64,000 nucleotides of DNA from Aminobacter aganoensis. GTDB lineage: Bacteria > Pseudomonadota > Alphaproteobacteria > Rhizobiales > Rhizobiaceae. Below, piece by piece: positions 35,642 through 44,908 of this stretch. The notes below the pieces were generated by a model. That model did no database searches. It saw only the letters and a list, made by a program, of their open reading frames with translations, and had not been told where the DNA came from. Every line of letters starts with the position of its first letter. Positions within the stretch are counted from its first letter, which is position 1. Both the position numbers and the translations under genes were made by a program. The stretch is from positions 620,001-684,000 of the forward strand of contig NZ_JACHOU010000001.1 of the NCBI RefSeq assembly GCF_014206975.1, written 5' to 3'.

Positions 35642-35644
35642 GCG

Positions 35645-36856
35645 ATGATCTGGGAAACCGTCCGCCTTGCCCTTCGCTCGGTCCGCCGCAACGCGCTGCG
35701 CTCGTTTCTGACCCTGCTCGGCATCGTCATCGGCGTCGCGGCCGTCATCGCCATGCTGACCATCGGCAGCGGCACGACGCAGAAGGTGAAGGCGGACATC
35801 TCGCAACTCGGCAGCAACCTGCTCATCGTCCGCTCCGGCCGCCCCGCCGCCCCCGGTTCGGGGCCGCAGCAGACGATCCGGCCGCTCGGCGAAAAGGAAG
35901 TCGCCGCCCTGGCGGCCCATCTCGAAGGCGCCCGCGCGGTCTCGCCGGCGTCGCAGAAGCAGGTGCGCGTCGTGTTCGGTACCGAGAGCCTGACCTCCTC
36001 GATCACCGGCACCGACAACGCCTATCTCGACGCGCGTGACTGGAAGGTCACCTCGGGCCGTTCGTTCAGCGAATCGGAAGTGCGCGGCGGCATCAATGCC
36101 TGCCTGATCGGTGAAACCGTGCGCCGGCAGTTTTTCGGCGCCGGCGACCCCGACGGCGCCAGCATCCGCATCGGCCGCATGAGCTGCAAGGTCGTCGGCC
36201 TGCTCGAACCCAAGGGTTATTCCGGTTTCGGCCAGGACCAGGACAATGTCGTGTTGATGCCGCTGTCGGCCTTCCAGCGCCGCATCGCCGGCAATCGCGA
36301 CATCGAAACGATCTATGTCGCTGCCGACGACGCCACGCCGACCCAGGTGGTGCAGACCCGCATCGAAGACATCATGCGCGACGTCAGGCGCGTCACCGCC
36401 GACCGCGAGGACGATTTCTCGGTGCGCGACATGACCCAGATTGCCGACGCCATGGCCAGCGCCACCGCCACGATGACCGGCATGCTCGGTGCCGTGGCCG
36501 GGGTAAGCCTGCTCGTCGGCGGCATCGGCATCATGAACATCATGCTGGTGTCGGTCACCGAGCGTACGCGCGAGATCGGCATCAGGCTGGCCATCGGCGC
36601 GCATGAAAAGCACATCTTGATCCAGTTCCTGGTCGAAGCGACGGTGCTGTCGCTGCTCGGCGGGCTGATCGGCATCGCCATCGGCCTGGCACTGGCAGGT
36701 GCCGCGTCGCTGGCGCTGTCGATCCCGTTCGTGCCCAGCCTGGCCGTGGTGCTGCTCGCCGTCGGCTTCTCCGCGCTGATCGGAATGGTGTTCGGCTTCT
36801 TCCCGGCATTGCGAGGCGCCCGCCTCGATCCGATCGAGGCCCTGCGCCACGAATAG
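35645..36856 (+). CDS. MacB/FtsX-type ABC transporter permease
   Basis: A 403-residue permease. The first membrane helix (ALRSFLTLLGIVIGVAAVIA, residues 17-36) is followed by a large periplasmic MacB core (about 45-270). Three C-terminal helices form the FtsX domain (VSLLVGGIGIMNIMLVSVTERTREIG begins it near 290). The conserved cytoplasmic REIGIRLAIGA coupling motif and the C-terminal ALRGARLDPIEALRHE are typical. Together with the two preceding genes it makes a complete inner-membrane efflux unit. Its end is 2 bp from the convergent cupin gene. Confidence 0.92.
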   Translation: MIWETVRLALRSVRRNALRSFLTLLGIVIGVAAVIAMLTIGSGTTQKVKADISQLGSNLLIVRSGRPAAPGSGPQQTIRPLGEKEVAALAAHLEGARAVSPASQKQVRVVFGTESLTSSITGTDNAYLDARDWKVTSGRSFSESEVRGGINACLIGETVRRQFFGAGDPDGASIRIGRMSCKVVGLLEPKGYSGFGQDQDNVVLMPLSAFQRRIAGNRDIETIYVAADDATPTQVVQTRIEDIMRDVRRVTADREDDFSVRDMTQIADAMASATATMTGMLGAVAGVSLLVGGIGIMNIMLVSVTERTREIGIRLAIGAHEKHILIQFLVEATVLSLLGGLIGIAIGLALAGAASLALSIPFVPSLAVVLLAVGFSALIGMVFGFFPALRGARLDPIEALRHE

Positions 36857-36858
36857 GG

Positions 36859-37314
36859 CTACTGCTTCAGCACCGTGTTGGACGTGCCTTCCTCGACCTG
36901 GTCGATGACGAGCAACTGGACTGGCTCCGCGCCGACATTCGCGCCCTGGTGCCACTCGCCGATCATTTCGACGATGAAGTCGCCCTTCTTGTAGCTGGTG
37001 CTCTTGCCGGTCTCGACGTTCGTGACCTCGAGGTTCCCGGCCAGCACGTAGGCGTAGCGCGCGGACGGGTGCTCATGCACGGGCAGCTTGGCGCCTGGCG
37101 GTATCTCGAAGGATGACACCAGCACCTGCACGTTCTTCTGCGGCAGCACGATCGGCTGTCCGCTCGCCGTCGTGGTCACCGACGCCAATGGCGTCACGAC
37201 GACCTTTGCGCCTGGATTGCCGCTGTCGAGCGCTTGCAACCCGCTGCTGGACAACAGCATCGCCGTCGAAACCACGATCGCCGCGTAGCCGCTGCGAAGC
37301 ATCGATGTGACCAT
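36859..37314 (-). CDS. secreted cupin-domain protein
   Basis: A 151-residue protein with a signal peptide (about residues 1-28, MVTSMLRSGYAAIVVSTAML, cleaved near LQA-LDS) and one cupin barrel. Likely metal ligands are in PVHEHPSARYAYVLAG (two His about residue 85) with a late His in GEWHQGANVG. The start at 37314 follows AAGGGGGGA at 4 nt. The upstream in-frame ATG is less likely because it would bury the signal peptide. It has no clear operon partner; its function is unknown. Confidence 0.8.
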   Translation of the reverse strand: MVTSMLRSGYAAIVVSTAMLLSSSGLQALDSGNPGAKVVVTPLASVTTTASGQPIVLPQKNVQVLVSSFEIPPGAKLPVHEHPSARYAYVLAGNLEVTNVETGKSTSYKKGDFIVEMIGEWHQGANVGAEPVQLLVIDQVEEGTSNTVLKQ

Positions 37315-37387
37315 GAAATCCCCCCTTGGAATATCACCGACAGTGCGCCTGGCGCGCACCGTCAGCAAGAGGGTGTGGGTGAGACGG

Positions 37388-38101
37388 CTAGCGCCGGGAG
37401 AAATGCCATTCCACCAGAGGGCGCATATGCGGCATCAGGCCCTCGGGCAGGTCGTCCATGCCGCGAATGATCACCGGCCCTTCGATCTCGGGGGCGGGAT
37501 CGTCGGCAACGAACCTGGCTATCTGCGCCGCCACCTCGTCGGCCGTTGCCGCCAGGCGGTAGCAACGCACGATGGCCGTGCCGCTTTCCACCGAAAGCGC
37601 ATGGCAGCGTTCCTCACGGCTGGCCGTGCCAAGGTCGAGGCCGGTCTCCTCGCGCACCTCGCGCGCCATGTTGTAGTCGAGGTCGACGAGGCCGTCGCGA
37701 AAGTCCTCCGGCTCAAAGGAGCCAGCGGCAAAGTACACCTTGCCGGCATTGGCCGTATGCGCGCCCATGCGGATCGCCACCAGCTTATCGTCGCTCGAAA
37801 TCAGCATGGCATGCGCGAAAGCGTGCTCGGCGCTCGTCACCGGCTTCAGTCTGCGCCACAGCATGAAGGTCGAGTAGCGGATGGCATGGCATCGGCCGGT
37901 CAGCCGGTTGTCGCCGTAGGCGAGTTCCGACAGGAGCACCACCGTGCCGTCGAAAAGCGCTGGCCGCGCCGCTTTCTCCGCCGCCCAGTTTGCGGCGATG
38001 GCTTCGGCATTGTCGCGCTCGAAGGGATGCGGCTCCGCATCGAGGCGCACGTCGACCACGTCGACCGGCAGGATCTGGTTGCGCGGAATGTCGAATGCCA
38101 A
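37388..38101 (-). CDS. Nudix hydrolase family protein
   Basis: A 237-residue protein whose central region carries the Nudix box core AREVREETGLDLG (near residue 145). The first half of the box (G-x5-E) is not well kept, so its catalytic competence is uncertain. The N-terminal about 90 residues resemble the extension found with Nudix proteins of the TagF/THO-like type in rhizobia. No ATG fits: a TTG at 38101 preceded by GAGAGG at 7 nt gives the product (M)AFDIPRNQILPVDVVDV. It lies 11 bp downstream of the EEP gene and is probably co-transcribed. Confidence 0.75.
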   Translation of the reverse strand: MAFDIPRNQILPVDVVDVRLDAEPHPFERDNAEAIAANWAAEKAARPALFDGTVVLLSELAYGDNRLTGRCHAIRYSTFMLWRRLKPVTSAEHAFAHAMLISSDDKLVAIRMGAHTANAGKVYFAAGSFEPEDFRDGLVDLDYNMAREVREETGLDLGTASREERCHALSVESGTAIVRCYRLAATADEVAAQIARFVADDPAPEIEGPVIIRGMDDLPEGLMPHMRPLVEWHFSRR

Positions 38102-38112
38102 GGCTTGGCCTC

Positions 38113-39225
38113 TCAGGTGATGTCGAGGGTCACGGCCACCGGACAGTGGTCGGAGGCCTTGGGCCTGTCCCAGCCGGCGCGCGGATAACGTTCCACCTCC
38201 TGCCCCGGCGGGAAGATGGTGCGCCAGGGCTGTCCGCGTCTGACGATGTCGGGTACGGCTTGGCCGTTTGCCTTCGCCAGCGCCGGCGACAACAGGATGT
38301 AGTCGAGCTGGCACAGGTGCCGCTCGAGCGGCCCGCGCGTATGGTAGAGCGTCCAGCGCTCCATCTCGGGTCGTCTCTCGACGACATTTTCGGCAAAACC
38401 GTCGGCCAGGAACACGTCGAGGCATGAGGTGGTCTCTTGGACCGGCGTGAAACTGTAGCCCTGATAGGCATCGCCGCCGATGACCACCCGCTCGCGGTAG
38501 TCGTTCATGTCGCCGCAGATCACCCAGCGCCGCTCGCCGACATGGTCCTTGCCGAAGCGGTCCTCGATGATCCGCCGCACCGCCTTGGCCTCGGCGATGC
38601 GGATCGGCATCGTCGCATCACGGCCGTTCAGCCCGTTTCGCGGCGAGCCCATCGACTTGAAGTGCACCGAATAGATGGTCAGCGGCTTGCCGCCGATCTT
38701 GACGTCGATCTCGAGGCAATCGCGCCGGAAGATGCGCTCGAACGGCTCCTGCCCGAGTGCTGCGAGCTCAGGCGTATGCAGCCCGAACTGCTCGAAGGTG
38801 ACATGGGCGTGGCTGGTCATGCGCACGAATTCGATCGGCTGGCCGTGCGCCGTCTCGGCCCGCATCATCACCGCCACGTCGATGCCGCGCGAATCATTGC
38901 CCGAGGTGGTGTATTTGTGCTGGTAGCCCTGCCCCACCATCTTGAAGAGATAGCCGTACTCGAACGCCTTCAGCGCTTCGATGTTGTCGACCTCCTGCAG
39001 GCAGATGATGTCGGCGCGGGTCTCGGCGATCGCCAGCGCAGTCAGCTGGCGCATGTCGTCGGCGTGCGCGATGGCCCGCGCCTGCTCCAGCAACCGGTAC
39101 TCGGCCTCGCTGCGGATCTCGAACAGCGCAAGCGCTCGATCCTCGTTGAGCTGGTTGCGGTAGCCGGAATAATCGAACCTGTTCATCAGGTTCTCGACAT
39201 TGAAGGTGGCAAGGCGCAGCGACAT
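38113..39225 (-). CDS. endonuclease/exonuclease/phosphatase (EEP) family protein
   Basis: A 370-residue EEP-fold hydrolase. Diagnostic elements are LRLATFNVENLMNRF at the N-terminus and ICLQEVDNIEALKAF (metal-binding Glu) near residue 75. VHFKSMGSPRNG, VICGDMNDYRE (near 225) and the final KASDHCPVAVTLDI with the catalytic Asp-His pair complete the set. No signal peptide is seen, so it is cytoplasmic. It could act on DNA, RNA or phospho-lipids; the substrate is not evident. It is in line with the downstream Nudix gene. Confidence 0.85.
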   Translation of the reverse strand: MSLRLATFNVENLMNRFDYSGYRNQLNEDRALALFEIRSEAEYRLLEQARAIAHADDMRQLTALAIAETRADIICLQEVDNIEALKAFEYGYLFKMVGQGYQHKYTTSGNDSRGIDVAVMMRAETAHGQPIEFVRMTSHAHVTFEQFGLHTPELAALGQEPFERIFRRDCLEIDVKIGGKPLTIYSVHFKSMGSPRNGLNGRDATMPIRIAEAKAVRRIIEDRFGKDHVGERRWVICGDMNDYRERVVIGGDAYQGYSFTPVQETTSCLDVFLADGFAENVVERRPEMERWTLYHTRGPLERHLCQLDYILLSPALAKANGQAVPDIVRRGQPWRTIFPPGQEVERYPRAGWDRPKASDHCPVAVTLDIT

Positions 39226-39395
39226 GGCGCGAGCATTGCCTTCATGTCGGCCCAAACACAAGAGCGCAAACAACGGGACGGCGGGAACCCGCGCCGTTCA
39301 TTGCACGTTCAGGCTGAGAAGCCGAACATGTGTGATCTCCATCGAAGATTGGGGGCATGGGGCCTTTGACATTCGAACGTCAGGAGACGACGAAA

Positions 39396-39911
39396 ATGAA
39401 ACTCTCATCCTTCTTGCGCTCAGGTATGCTCGCATTCGGCCTTGTTGCCGGCCTGCCGCTGGCAGCGTCGGCCGGTCCGATTGGTCTTGGTCAGCTGCCG
39501 GCGGCTCCCCGGGCGGCCACGAACATCATCCCCGTCGCCAGTCAGCTCTGCGAAATCCGTGGTGACTGCCGTCGCTATGGCCGCCGCGACGGCTGGCGTG
39601 GCGACAATTGGCGCCACAACAACTGGCGCGGTGATCGCTGGCGCGACGACCGGCGCTGGCGGCATCGTCCGCACCGGCGCAATTGGGGCGGCACCGGGAT
39701 CTATCTGAATTTCGGCATCCCGGCCTACCGCTACGACGAGCCGCGCTACTACCAGCCGCGCTACGTGCAGCCTCGCCGTGTCTATCGCGGCGGCCTGTCG
39801 TCGGTGCATGTCAGGTGGTGCTACAACCGCTATCGCTCGTACCGCGCCTGGGACAACACGTTCCAGCCCTACAACGGGCCGCGCCAACAGTGCTGGTCGC
39901 CCTATAGCTGA
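39396..39911 (+). CDS. BA14K family protein
   Basis: A 171-residue secreted protein with a signal peptide ([20 protein letters not shown], cleaved near ASA-GPI). Its middle is Arg/Trp/Asn-rich (repeats like [16 protein letters not shown], residues about 65-95). The C-terminal BA14K motif is present as [18 protein letters not shown] followed by [10 protein letters not shown]. The family is named from a Brucella 14-kDa immunoreactive, lectin-like protein and is common in Rhizobiales. The start follows CAGGAG at 11 nt. A 9-bp hairpin lies just after the stop. Confidence 0.88.
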   Translation: MKLSSFLRSGMLAFGLVAGLPLAASAGPIGLGQLPAAPRAATNIIPVASQLCEIRGDCRRYGRRDGWRGDNWRHNNWRGDRWRDDRRWRHRPHRRNWGGTGIYLNFGIPAYRYDEPRYYQPRYVQPRRVYRGGLSSVHVRWCYNRYRSYRAWDNTFQPYNGPRQQCWSPYS

Positions 39912-39918
39912 CGCTCAG

Positions 39919-39945
39919 GCGGCGCCGGCAAGGTGGGCGCCGCCC
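39919..39945 (+). terminator. GC-rich hairpin after the BA14K gene
   Basis: Perfect 9-bp arms GGCGGCGCC (39919-39927) and GGCGCCGCC (39937-39945) start 8 bp after the stop. CCAAAAACC follows rather than a T-run on the plus strand. It may act as an mRNA 3' stabiliser, or terminate minus-strand transcription. Confidence 0.45.
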
Positions 39946-40026
39946 CAAAAACCTCGTGTTTACATGTCCACGCTAGGACCCTCCGCAGCGTGCGGTCGTT
40001 TGCCTGCACGCGCATGGACCGAGCGA

Positions 40027-40320
40027 ATGAGCGACGACGCAGAAATCAACAACCGGCGCGAGCACCGCAATCGCGTGCTCAAGGGCGCCACCATCATCAC
40101 CGGTGTCGCCAATTCGGAAATCAGCGTCACGGTGCGCAACATGCACCAGAACGGCGCCGAGCTGCGCGTCAGCGCCGACGCGCGCGTGCCCGAGCGCTTC
40201 CTGCTCTATGTCCCGGTCGATGGCATCGGCTACCGTTGCGTCGTGCGCTGGCGCAAGAACGACCGCGTCGGCGTGCAGTTCGAAGGCACCGAGCCGAAAC
40301 CGGCCTGGCACTACGGCTGA
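40027..40320 (+). CDS. PilZ domain protein (putative c-di-GMP binding)
   Basis: A 97-residue single-domain PilZ protein. The RxxxR c-di-GMP motif appears as RREHRNR at residues 9-15. The second motif is degenerate, VRNMHQNGAELRV in place of the usual D/N-x-S-x-x-G (His replaces Ser), so binding may be weakened. YVPVDGIGYRCVVRWRKNDRVGVQFEG matches the PilZ barrel as a landmark. The start ATG at 40027 is chosen because the conserved domain begins there; upstream sequence is non-conserved. It ends with a strong terminator. Confidence 0.8.
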   Translation: MSDDAEINNRREHRNRVLKGATIITGVANSEISVTVRNMHQNGAELRVSADARVPERFLLYVPVDGIGYRCVVRWRKNDRVGVQFEGTEPKPAWHYG

Positions 40321-40335
40321 TCCCCCCGCAACGAC

Positions 40336-40368
40336 AAAGGCCGACGGACTGCCCCGCCGGCCTTTTTT
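40336..40368 (+). terminator. intrinsic terminator of the PilZ gene
   Basis: AAAGGCCGACGG (40336-40347) and CCGCCGGCCTTT (40354-40365) pair with a single mismatch around a 6-nt loop and are followed by TTT. It lies between convergent pilZ-like and ilvC genes. It may also stop minus-strand transcription, since an A-run precedes the first arm. Confidence 0.85.
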
Positions 40369-40401
40369 GAGTCTGGCGCCGAACGCCATGGAAATCCGGA
40401 G

Positions 40402-40445
40402 CAATTCGCCACTGCCGCGCTGAAGGCTGCGGCAGGAGCGAATTG
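40402..40445 (-). terminator. two-part hairpin after ilvC, no U-tract
   Basis: CAATTCGC (40402-40409) pairs with GCGAATTG (40438-40445), and inside it CTGCCGC (40412-40418) pairs with GCGGCAG (40429-40435). It begins 11 bp past the ilvC stop on the minus strand. There is no T-run, so a stabilising 3' hairpin is more likely than a true terminator. Confidence 0.45.
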
Positions 40446-40456
40446 AGACGGGCTTC

Positions 40457-41500
<1,044 letters not shown>

Positions 41501-42154
41501 TTAGAGGGCCCTGGGCCCGGTTTTCGCTCCGTGGAGAGCAAGAAACTGCTGCGTTGCACGCGCGGCATCGCCGTCGATCCCCGCAGCAGTCAATTCCAGC
41601 CGGTCGCCGAGCAGCAGACGTATCTGCACGTCCCGCGCGACCAGCCCGAAAAAGGTTCGGAACGCCTCCTCGGCGTCGTCGAATTCGAGAAGCCCCGCCT
41701 CGCGGCCCGCTTCCAGCACCGGCTTGAGCCTGCGGCCGAGAGCAAAACGGCCACGCTCGAGCACGATAGCGCCAAGGTCGCGTTTGTCCGAGCCGGCATG
41801 CACGACCCCCACGCGGTTGAGCGCAATCGACGTGTCGCTTGAGATCACCCTAAGCCAATCGGAGGCGAAGCGCTCGAGACTTGCCGTCAGCGAGACGAGG
41901 TCCAGTCCCTTGCGGTCGACCGGCGGCACCCGCACCTTCGAGGCCTGCCACTGCACGGTGGCCGTCAGCAAGCCGTCGCGGTCGCCGAACCATTTGTAGA
42001 GCGTCTCCTTGGAGCAGCTGGCGCGCCGGGCAACGGCGGTCATGGTCAGCCGGTCACCTTCTTCGACGAGCAGGCGCAGCACCGCGTCAAGCACGTCCTG
42101 CTGACGCGCCGTCGGCCCCTCGCCTTCCATCATCTCGGTGACTGCCTGCAGCAT
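41501..42154 (-). CDS. TetR/AcrR family transcriptional regulator
   Basis: A 217-residue repressor with an N-terminal HTH: ARQQDVLDAVLRLLVEEGDR, then LTMTAVARRASCSKETLYKWFGDRDGLL (recognition helix SKETLYKWF). A longer reading from 42247 would translate through an operator-like inverted repeat (42200-42214). I therefore prefer the ATG at 42154 (MLQAVTEMMEGEG). The ligand domain has no recognised signature. It lies 24 bp upstream of ilvC on the same strand, so co-transcription and control of ilvC are possible but unproven. Confidence 0.85.
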   Translation of the reverse strand: MLQAVTEMMEGEGPTARQQDVLDAVLRLLVEEGDRLTMTAVARRASCSKETLYKWFGDRDGLLTATVQWQASKVRVPPVDRKGLDLVSLTASLERFASDWLRVISSDTSIALNRVGVVHAGSDKRDLGAIVLERGRFALGRRLKPVLEAGREAGLLEFDDAEEAFRTFFGLVARDVQIRLLLGDRLELTAAGIDGDAARATQQFLALHGAKTGPRAL

Positions 42155-42199
42155 CTTCGCCTGCCGTGGATCGTGGCCCGGCGCGCCCTGCGGCGCCGT

Positions 42200-42214
42200 A
42201 CCGTACGTTACGGT
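42200..42214. promoter_or_regulatory. TetR-type operator-like inverted repeat
   Basis: ACCGTA (42200-42205) and TACGGT (42209-42214) are perfect inverted repeats with a 3-bp centre, 46 bp upstream of the preferred TetR-family start. Size, position and the TACGGT half-site are typical of autoregulatory TetR operators. Confidence 0.65.
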
Positions 42215-42406
42215 TCGGCTTATGCCGCAAATTTCATGGCCTCGCAATGGGCAAGTTCGCCTTGTCGGAATTTAGTTGGCTGGGTCGCGAAGTCGAAAGC
42301 GCCAAGTCCGCCGCCAATCGGAAAAAACGCCCGGCGACAACGCAATCGCACACACCTGCGTTGCCGCGCGAAGGCCGCTTCCCGTGTTGGCCAGATGCTC
42401 CGGAGG

Positions 42407-43510
42407 TTAGTTCAACTTGACCAGCGCAACGCGCCGGTTCTTGGCCCGCCCCTCGTCATTGTCGTTGCTGGCAACCGGCGCCATCATCCCCGCCCCTGCC
42501 GCCGTCAGGCGCCCACCGTCGATGCCGAATTGCGAAACGAGAGCGGATTTCACCGCAGCGGCGCGGCGATTGGACAGGTCGACGTTGTAGTCGAACTTGC
42601 CCTGGTTGTCGGTGTGGCCGACGACAGCCACCGCAAGTGCCGGATCGTCCCCCAACAGCTTGGCGATCTCCTTCAATGTCGGCTCCGATTCGGGCTTGAT
42701 GTCGGCCTTGTCGGTGTCGAAAAAGATGCCATAGAGCGAGATGGCGCCGCTCGCCGACAATGAATCCGCCATCTTGGCCGCTTCCACCAGCACCATCTTC
42801 TTGTCGCGCGCCTTGGGCTCCAGCACGTGCACGATGGCGATCGTGCGCGCATTCAGCTCCTTGCAGTAGAGATCGTCGAGCAACTGGAACGTCTGCACCG
42901 TGACATATGCGTCGCCGCCGTCGCGTGGAACCTTGGCGGTGAAATAGCGCTGGTCAGCGACCCCTGACGAGGCCACGCACGCGGCATTCGAAAATGCCTC
43001 CACCCCGAGTTCGCTGTCATAGAAGAAGTTCATCATCAGGCTCATGTCACCGCCGCCGCTCGAAGCCGAGCGCGAGGCGTCGCCGCCGCACTCCTCCTTC
43101 TTGCATTCGAAGACGACTTCGCCGCCGGCAGCCTGCACCACGTCCTGGTAGTTGCGCAGCACTTCGAGCGGCGAACGGCCGTCCGGCAGCACATAAAAGA
43201 GGCGGGTGAGCGAACCCTCGACCTCTTCCGCTTTTTCCGGCTTGAACACGGAATTGTTGTTCTTGTCGCGTTTGTCCGTGTCGGGATCCGCCTTCAGCGG
43301 CGCCAGTGGCACGCTGAAATCTGTGTAGTCGAGCTTCTGGTAGTAGACGATGAACGCGCCTTCATAGCGCTTGGCGAGCGCATTGTCGGCAGCACCCTCG
43401 ATGTCGGCAGTGGGAATTGTCGCATCCGCCAGCGCCGGCATGCAGCCCAGGGCAAGCAGGACTGCCGCCGCCACCACCTTGCGAATTCCGCGCAGCATGA
43501 ACCCCGACAT
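42407..43510 (-). CDS. OmpA-family protein with N-terminal DUF4892-like region
   Basis: A 367-residue envelope protein. The signal peptide is MSGFMLRGIRKVVAAAVLLA..., cleaved near ALA-DAT. Residues about 30-250 resemble DUF4892, with a Cys-containing region CKKEECGG and a Ser/Gly stretch. The C-terminal OmpA/peptidoglycan-binding domain (about 255-367) shows YGIFFDTDKADIKPES, VVGHTDNQGKFDYN and LSNRRAAAVKSAL. It should be periplasmic or outer-membrane linked and bind peptidoglycan. The start at 43510 follows GAGGGG at 5 nt. It is monocistronic. Confidence 0.82.
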   Translation of the reverse strand: MSGFMLRGIRKVVAAAVLLALGCMPALADATIPTADIEGAADNALAKRYEGAFIVYYQKLDYTDFSVPLAPLKADPDTDKRDKNNNSVFKPEKAEEVEGSLTRLFYVLPDGRSPLEVLRNYQDVVQAAGGEVVFECKKEECGGDASRSASSGGGDMSLMMNFFYDSELGVEAFSNAACVASSGVADQRYFTAKVPRDGGDAYVTVQTFQLLDDLYCKELNARTIAIVHVLEPKARDKKMVLVEAAKMADSLSASGAISLYGIFFDTDKADIKPESEPTLKEIAKLLGDDPALAVAVVGHTDNQGKFDYNVDLSNRRAAAVKSALVSQFGIDGGRLTAAGAGMMAPVASNDNDEGRAKNRRVALVKLN

Positions 43511-43561
43511 CACAGCCCCTCGGTTGAATGTGACGCAACGTAGCCACAACCGCAGCATGGC

Positions 43562-44824
43562 TCAAGCCGGGATTCGAGCAGCCCCCTCATCGCTGCGGCT
43601 CGTCCAATCCGCCTCCTCGAGCCCCGCCGGCGCGAACGGATCGATCAGCGTGCCGGCGACGATGGAAGCAAGAAGCTGTGGCGTCGGCGGGATCCTGGCG
43701 ACGGTCGCAACGAGACTGTCCCGCAGAAACGGCAAAAGCATCGAGTCCGACTGGTAGAACGGCGTGAAGACCAGCGAGAGCGCCTGGAACAGCCTGACGT
43801 GCCAGCGCCGCGCCCGGAGATAGCTGGCAAGCGCCGCGTCCACATCGCTTGCCTGCCTCAGGGCATAGGCGAGCGATGCCGCGTCGAGCAGAGCCATGTT
43901 TGCGCCCTGCCCCAGTTGCGGGCTGGTCGAATGCGCGGCATCGCCAATGACGGCAAAGCCCCGCGCTGCCGGTTGCGCCAAGGTGAAGTGGCCATAGCGG
44001 GCCAGCGTCAGTTGCTCGAAATCCTCGATCTGGTCGAGATAGGCCTGGCTCTCCGGCCACAGCCTTGCCACCTGGGCCTTCCAGGCAGCCAGGCCGTCGG
44101 CTTGCACGCGTTCGGCGTCGGTCGGCTTCAGGCTCCAGAAGAACGCCGCCATCTTCCGCCCCTCCGCTTCCGCGCGTCCGATCGGCAGGACACCAATCAT
44201 CACGCTGGCGCGGCGATAGCGCTGGGACAGCGCGCGCTCGTCAAAGCCTTCGCCGCGCCAGTCGAGCGAGGTCCAGAATGCACCATAAGCGAGCGGCTTT
44301 GGCTCCCCAGCGAGGCCGGCACTACGGCGCAGCTTGGAGCGCGAACCAGTGGCGTCCACGACGAGATCGAATGACCCGAGGCCGCGCCCCTTGTCGTCGA
44401 CAAGCCGGGTTCGCCCGCCAGGCTCCACCGCATCGAGTTCAACGTCGGTGACAACCTCGATGCCCACCCGTTGGGCCGCGCGATAAAGCGTGCCGAACAG
44501 AACCGCACGATGCACGGCGACGCCGAAGCGTCCGCCCGGACGCGCATCGTAGCGGACGTCGAGCACGGTCCGCCCGCTCGCCGCATCCGTGCCATGCAGC
44601 CGGTCGATCCGGCTGCCAAGCATGCGAATTTCATCGATCAGGCCCATATCGTCGAGCACCGTCAATCCGGTCGGCTGCAGGATAAGCCCAGACCCTACTG
44701 GCCTCGGCTCGGCAAAGCGTTCGAAAACGGTGACGCGATGGCCATCCCGCTGCAGGTAGAGGGCCGCGGCAAGCCCGGCCGGCCCGGCGCCGGCAATTGC
44801 TATTTGAAGATTTCGACCGTTCAT
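43562..44824 (-). CDS. FAD-dependent monooxygenase (PHBH/UbiH-type)
   Basis: A 420-residue class A flavoprotein monooxygenase. The dinucleotide-binding IAIAGAGPAGLAAALYLQRD is at the N-terminus. The DG-type motif region LVVDATGSRSKLR lies near residue 160, and the FAD ribityl motif VIGDAAHSTSPQLGQGANMA near 285. The start at 44824 (MNGRNLQ) is set by the Rossmann motif; 23 upstream residues are not conserved. The substrate is unknown; aromatic or ubiquinone-like compounds are typical for the fold. It lies 84 bp from kup on the same strand. Confidence 0.85.
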   Translation of the reverse strand: MNGRNLQIAIAGAGPAGLAAALYLQRDGHRVTVFERFAEPRPVGSGLILQPTGLTVLDDMGLIDEIRMLGSRIDRLHGTDAASGRTVLDVRYDARPGGRFGVAVHRAVLFGTLYRAAQRVGIEVVTDVELDAVEPGGRTRLVDDKGRGLGSFDLVVDATGSRSKLRRSAGLAGEPKPLAYGAFWTSLDWRGEGFDERALSQRYRRASVMIGVLPIGRAEAEGRKMAAFFWSLKPTDAERVQADGLAAWKAQVARLWPESQAYLDQIEDFEQLTLARYGHFTLAQPAARGFAVIGDAAHSTSPQLGQGANMALLDAASLAYALRQASDVDAALASYLRARRWHVRLFQALSLVFTPFYQSDSMLLPFLRDSLVATVARIPPTPQLLASIVAGTLIDPFAPAGLEEADWTSRSDEGAARIPA

Positions 44825-44908
44825 GCGCACCCCATCCGCGGCAAAATTCACGGATGGCCGCGCTTTGGCAATGCTACACTTCGCCCTAGCCAAGGTCCGG
44901 CAAGGACG

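Noticed and set aside
42154-42247. N-terminal extension of the TetR protein
   Set aside because: The extra codons run through the operator-like repeat and precede the HTH by an unusually long segment; the internal ATG is preferred.
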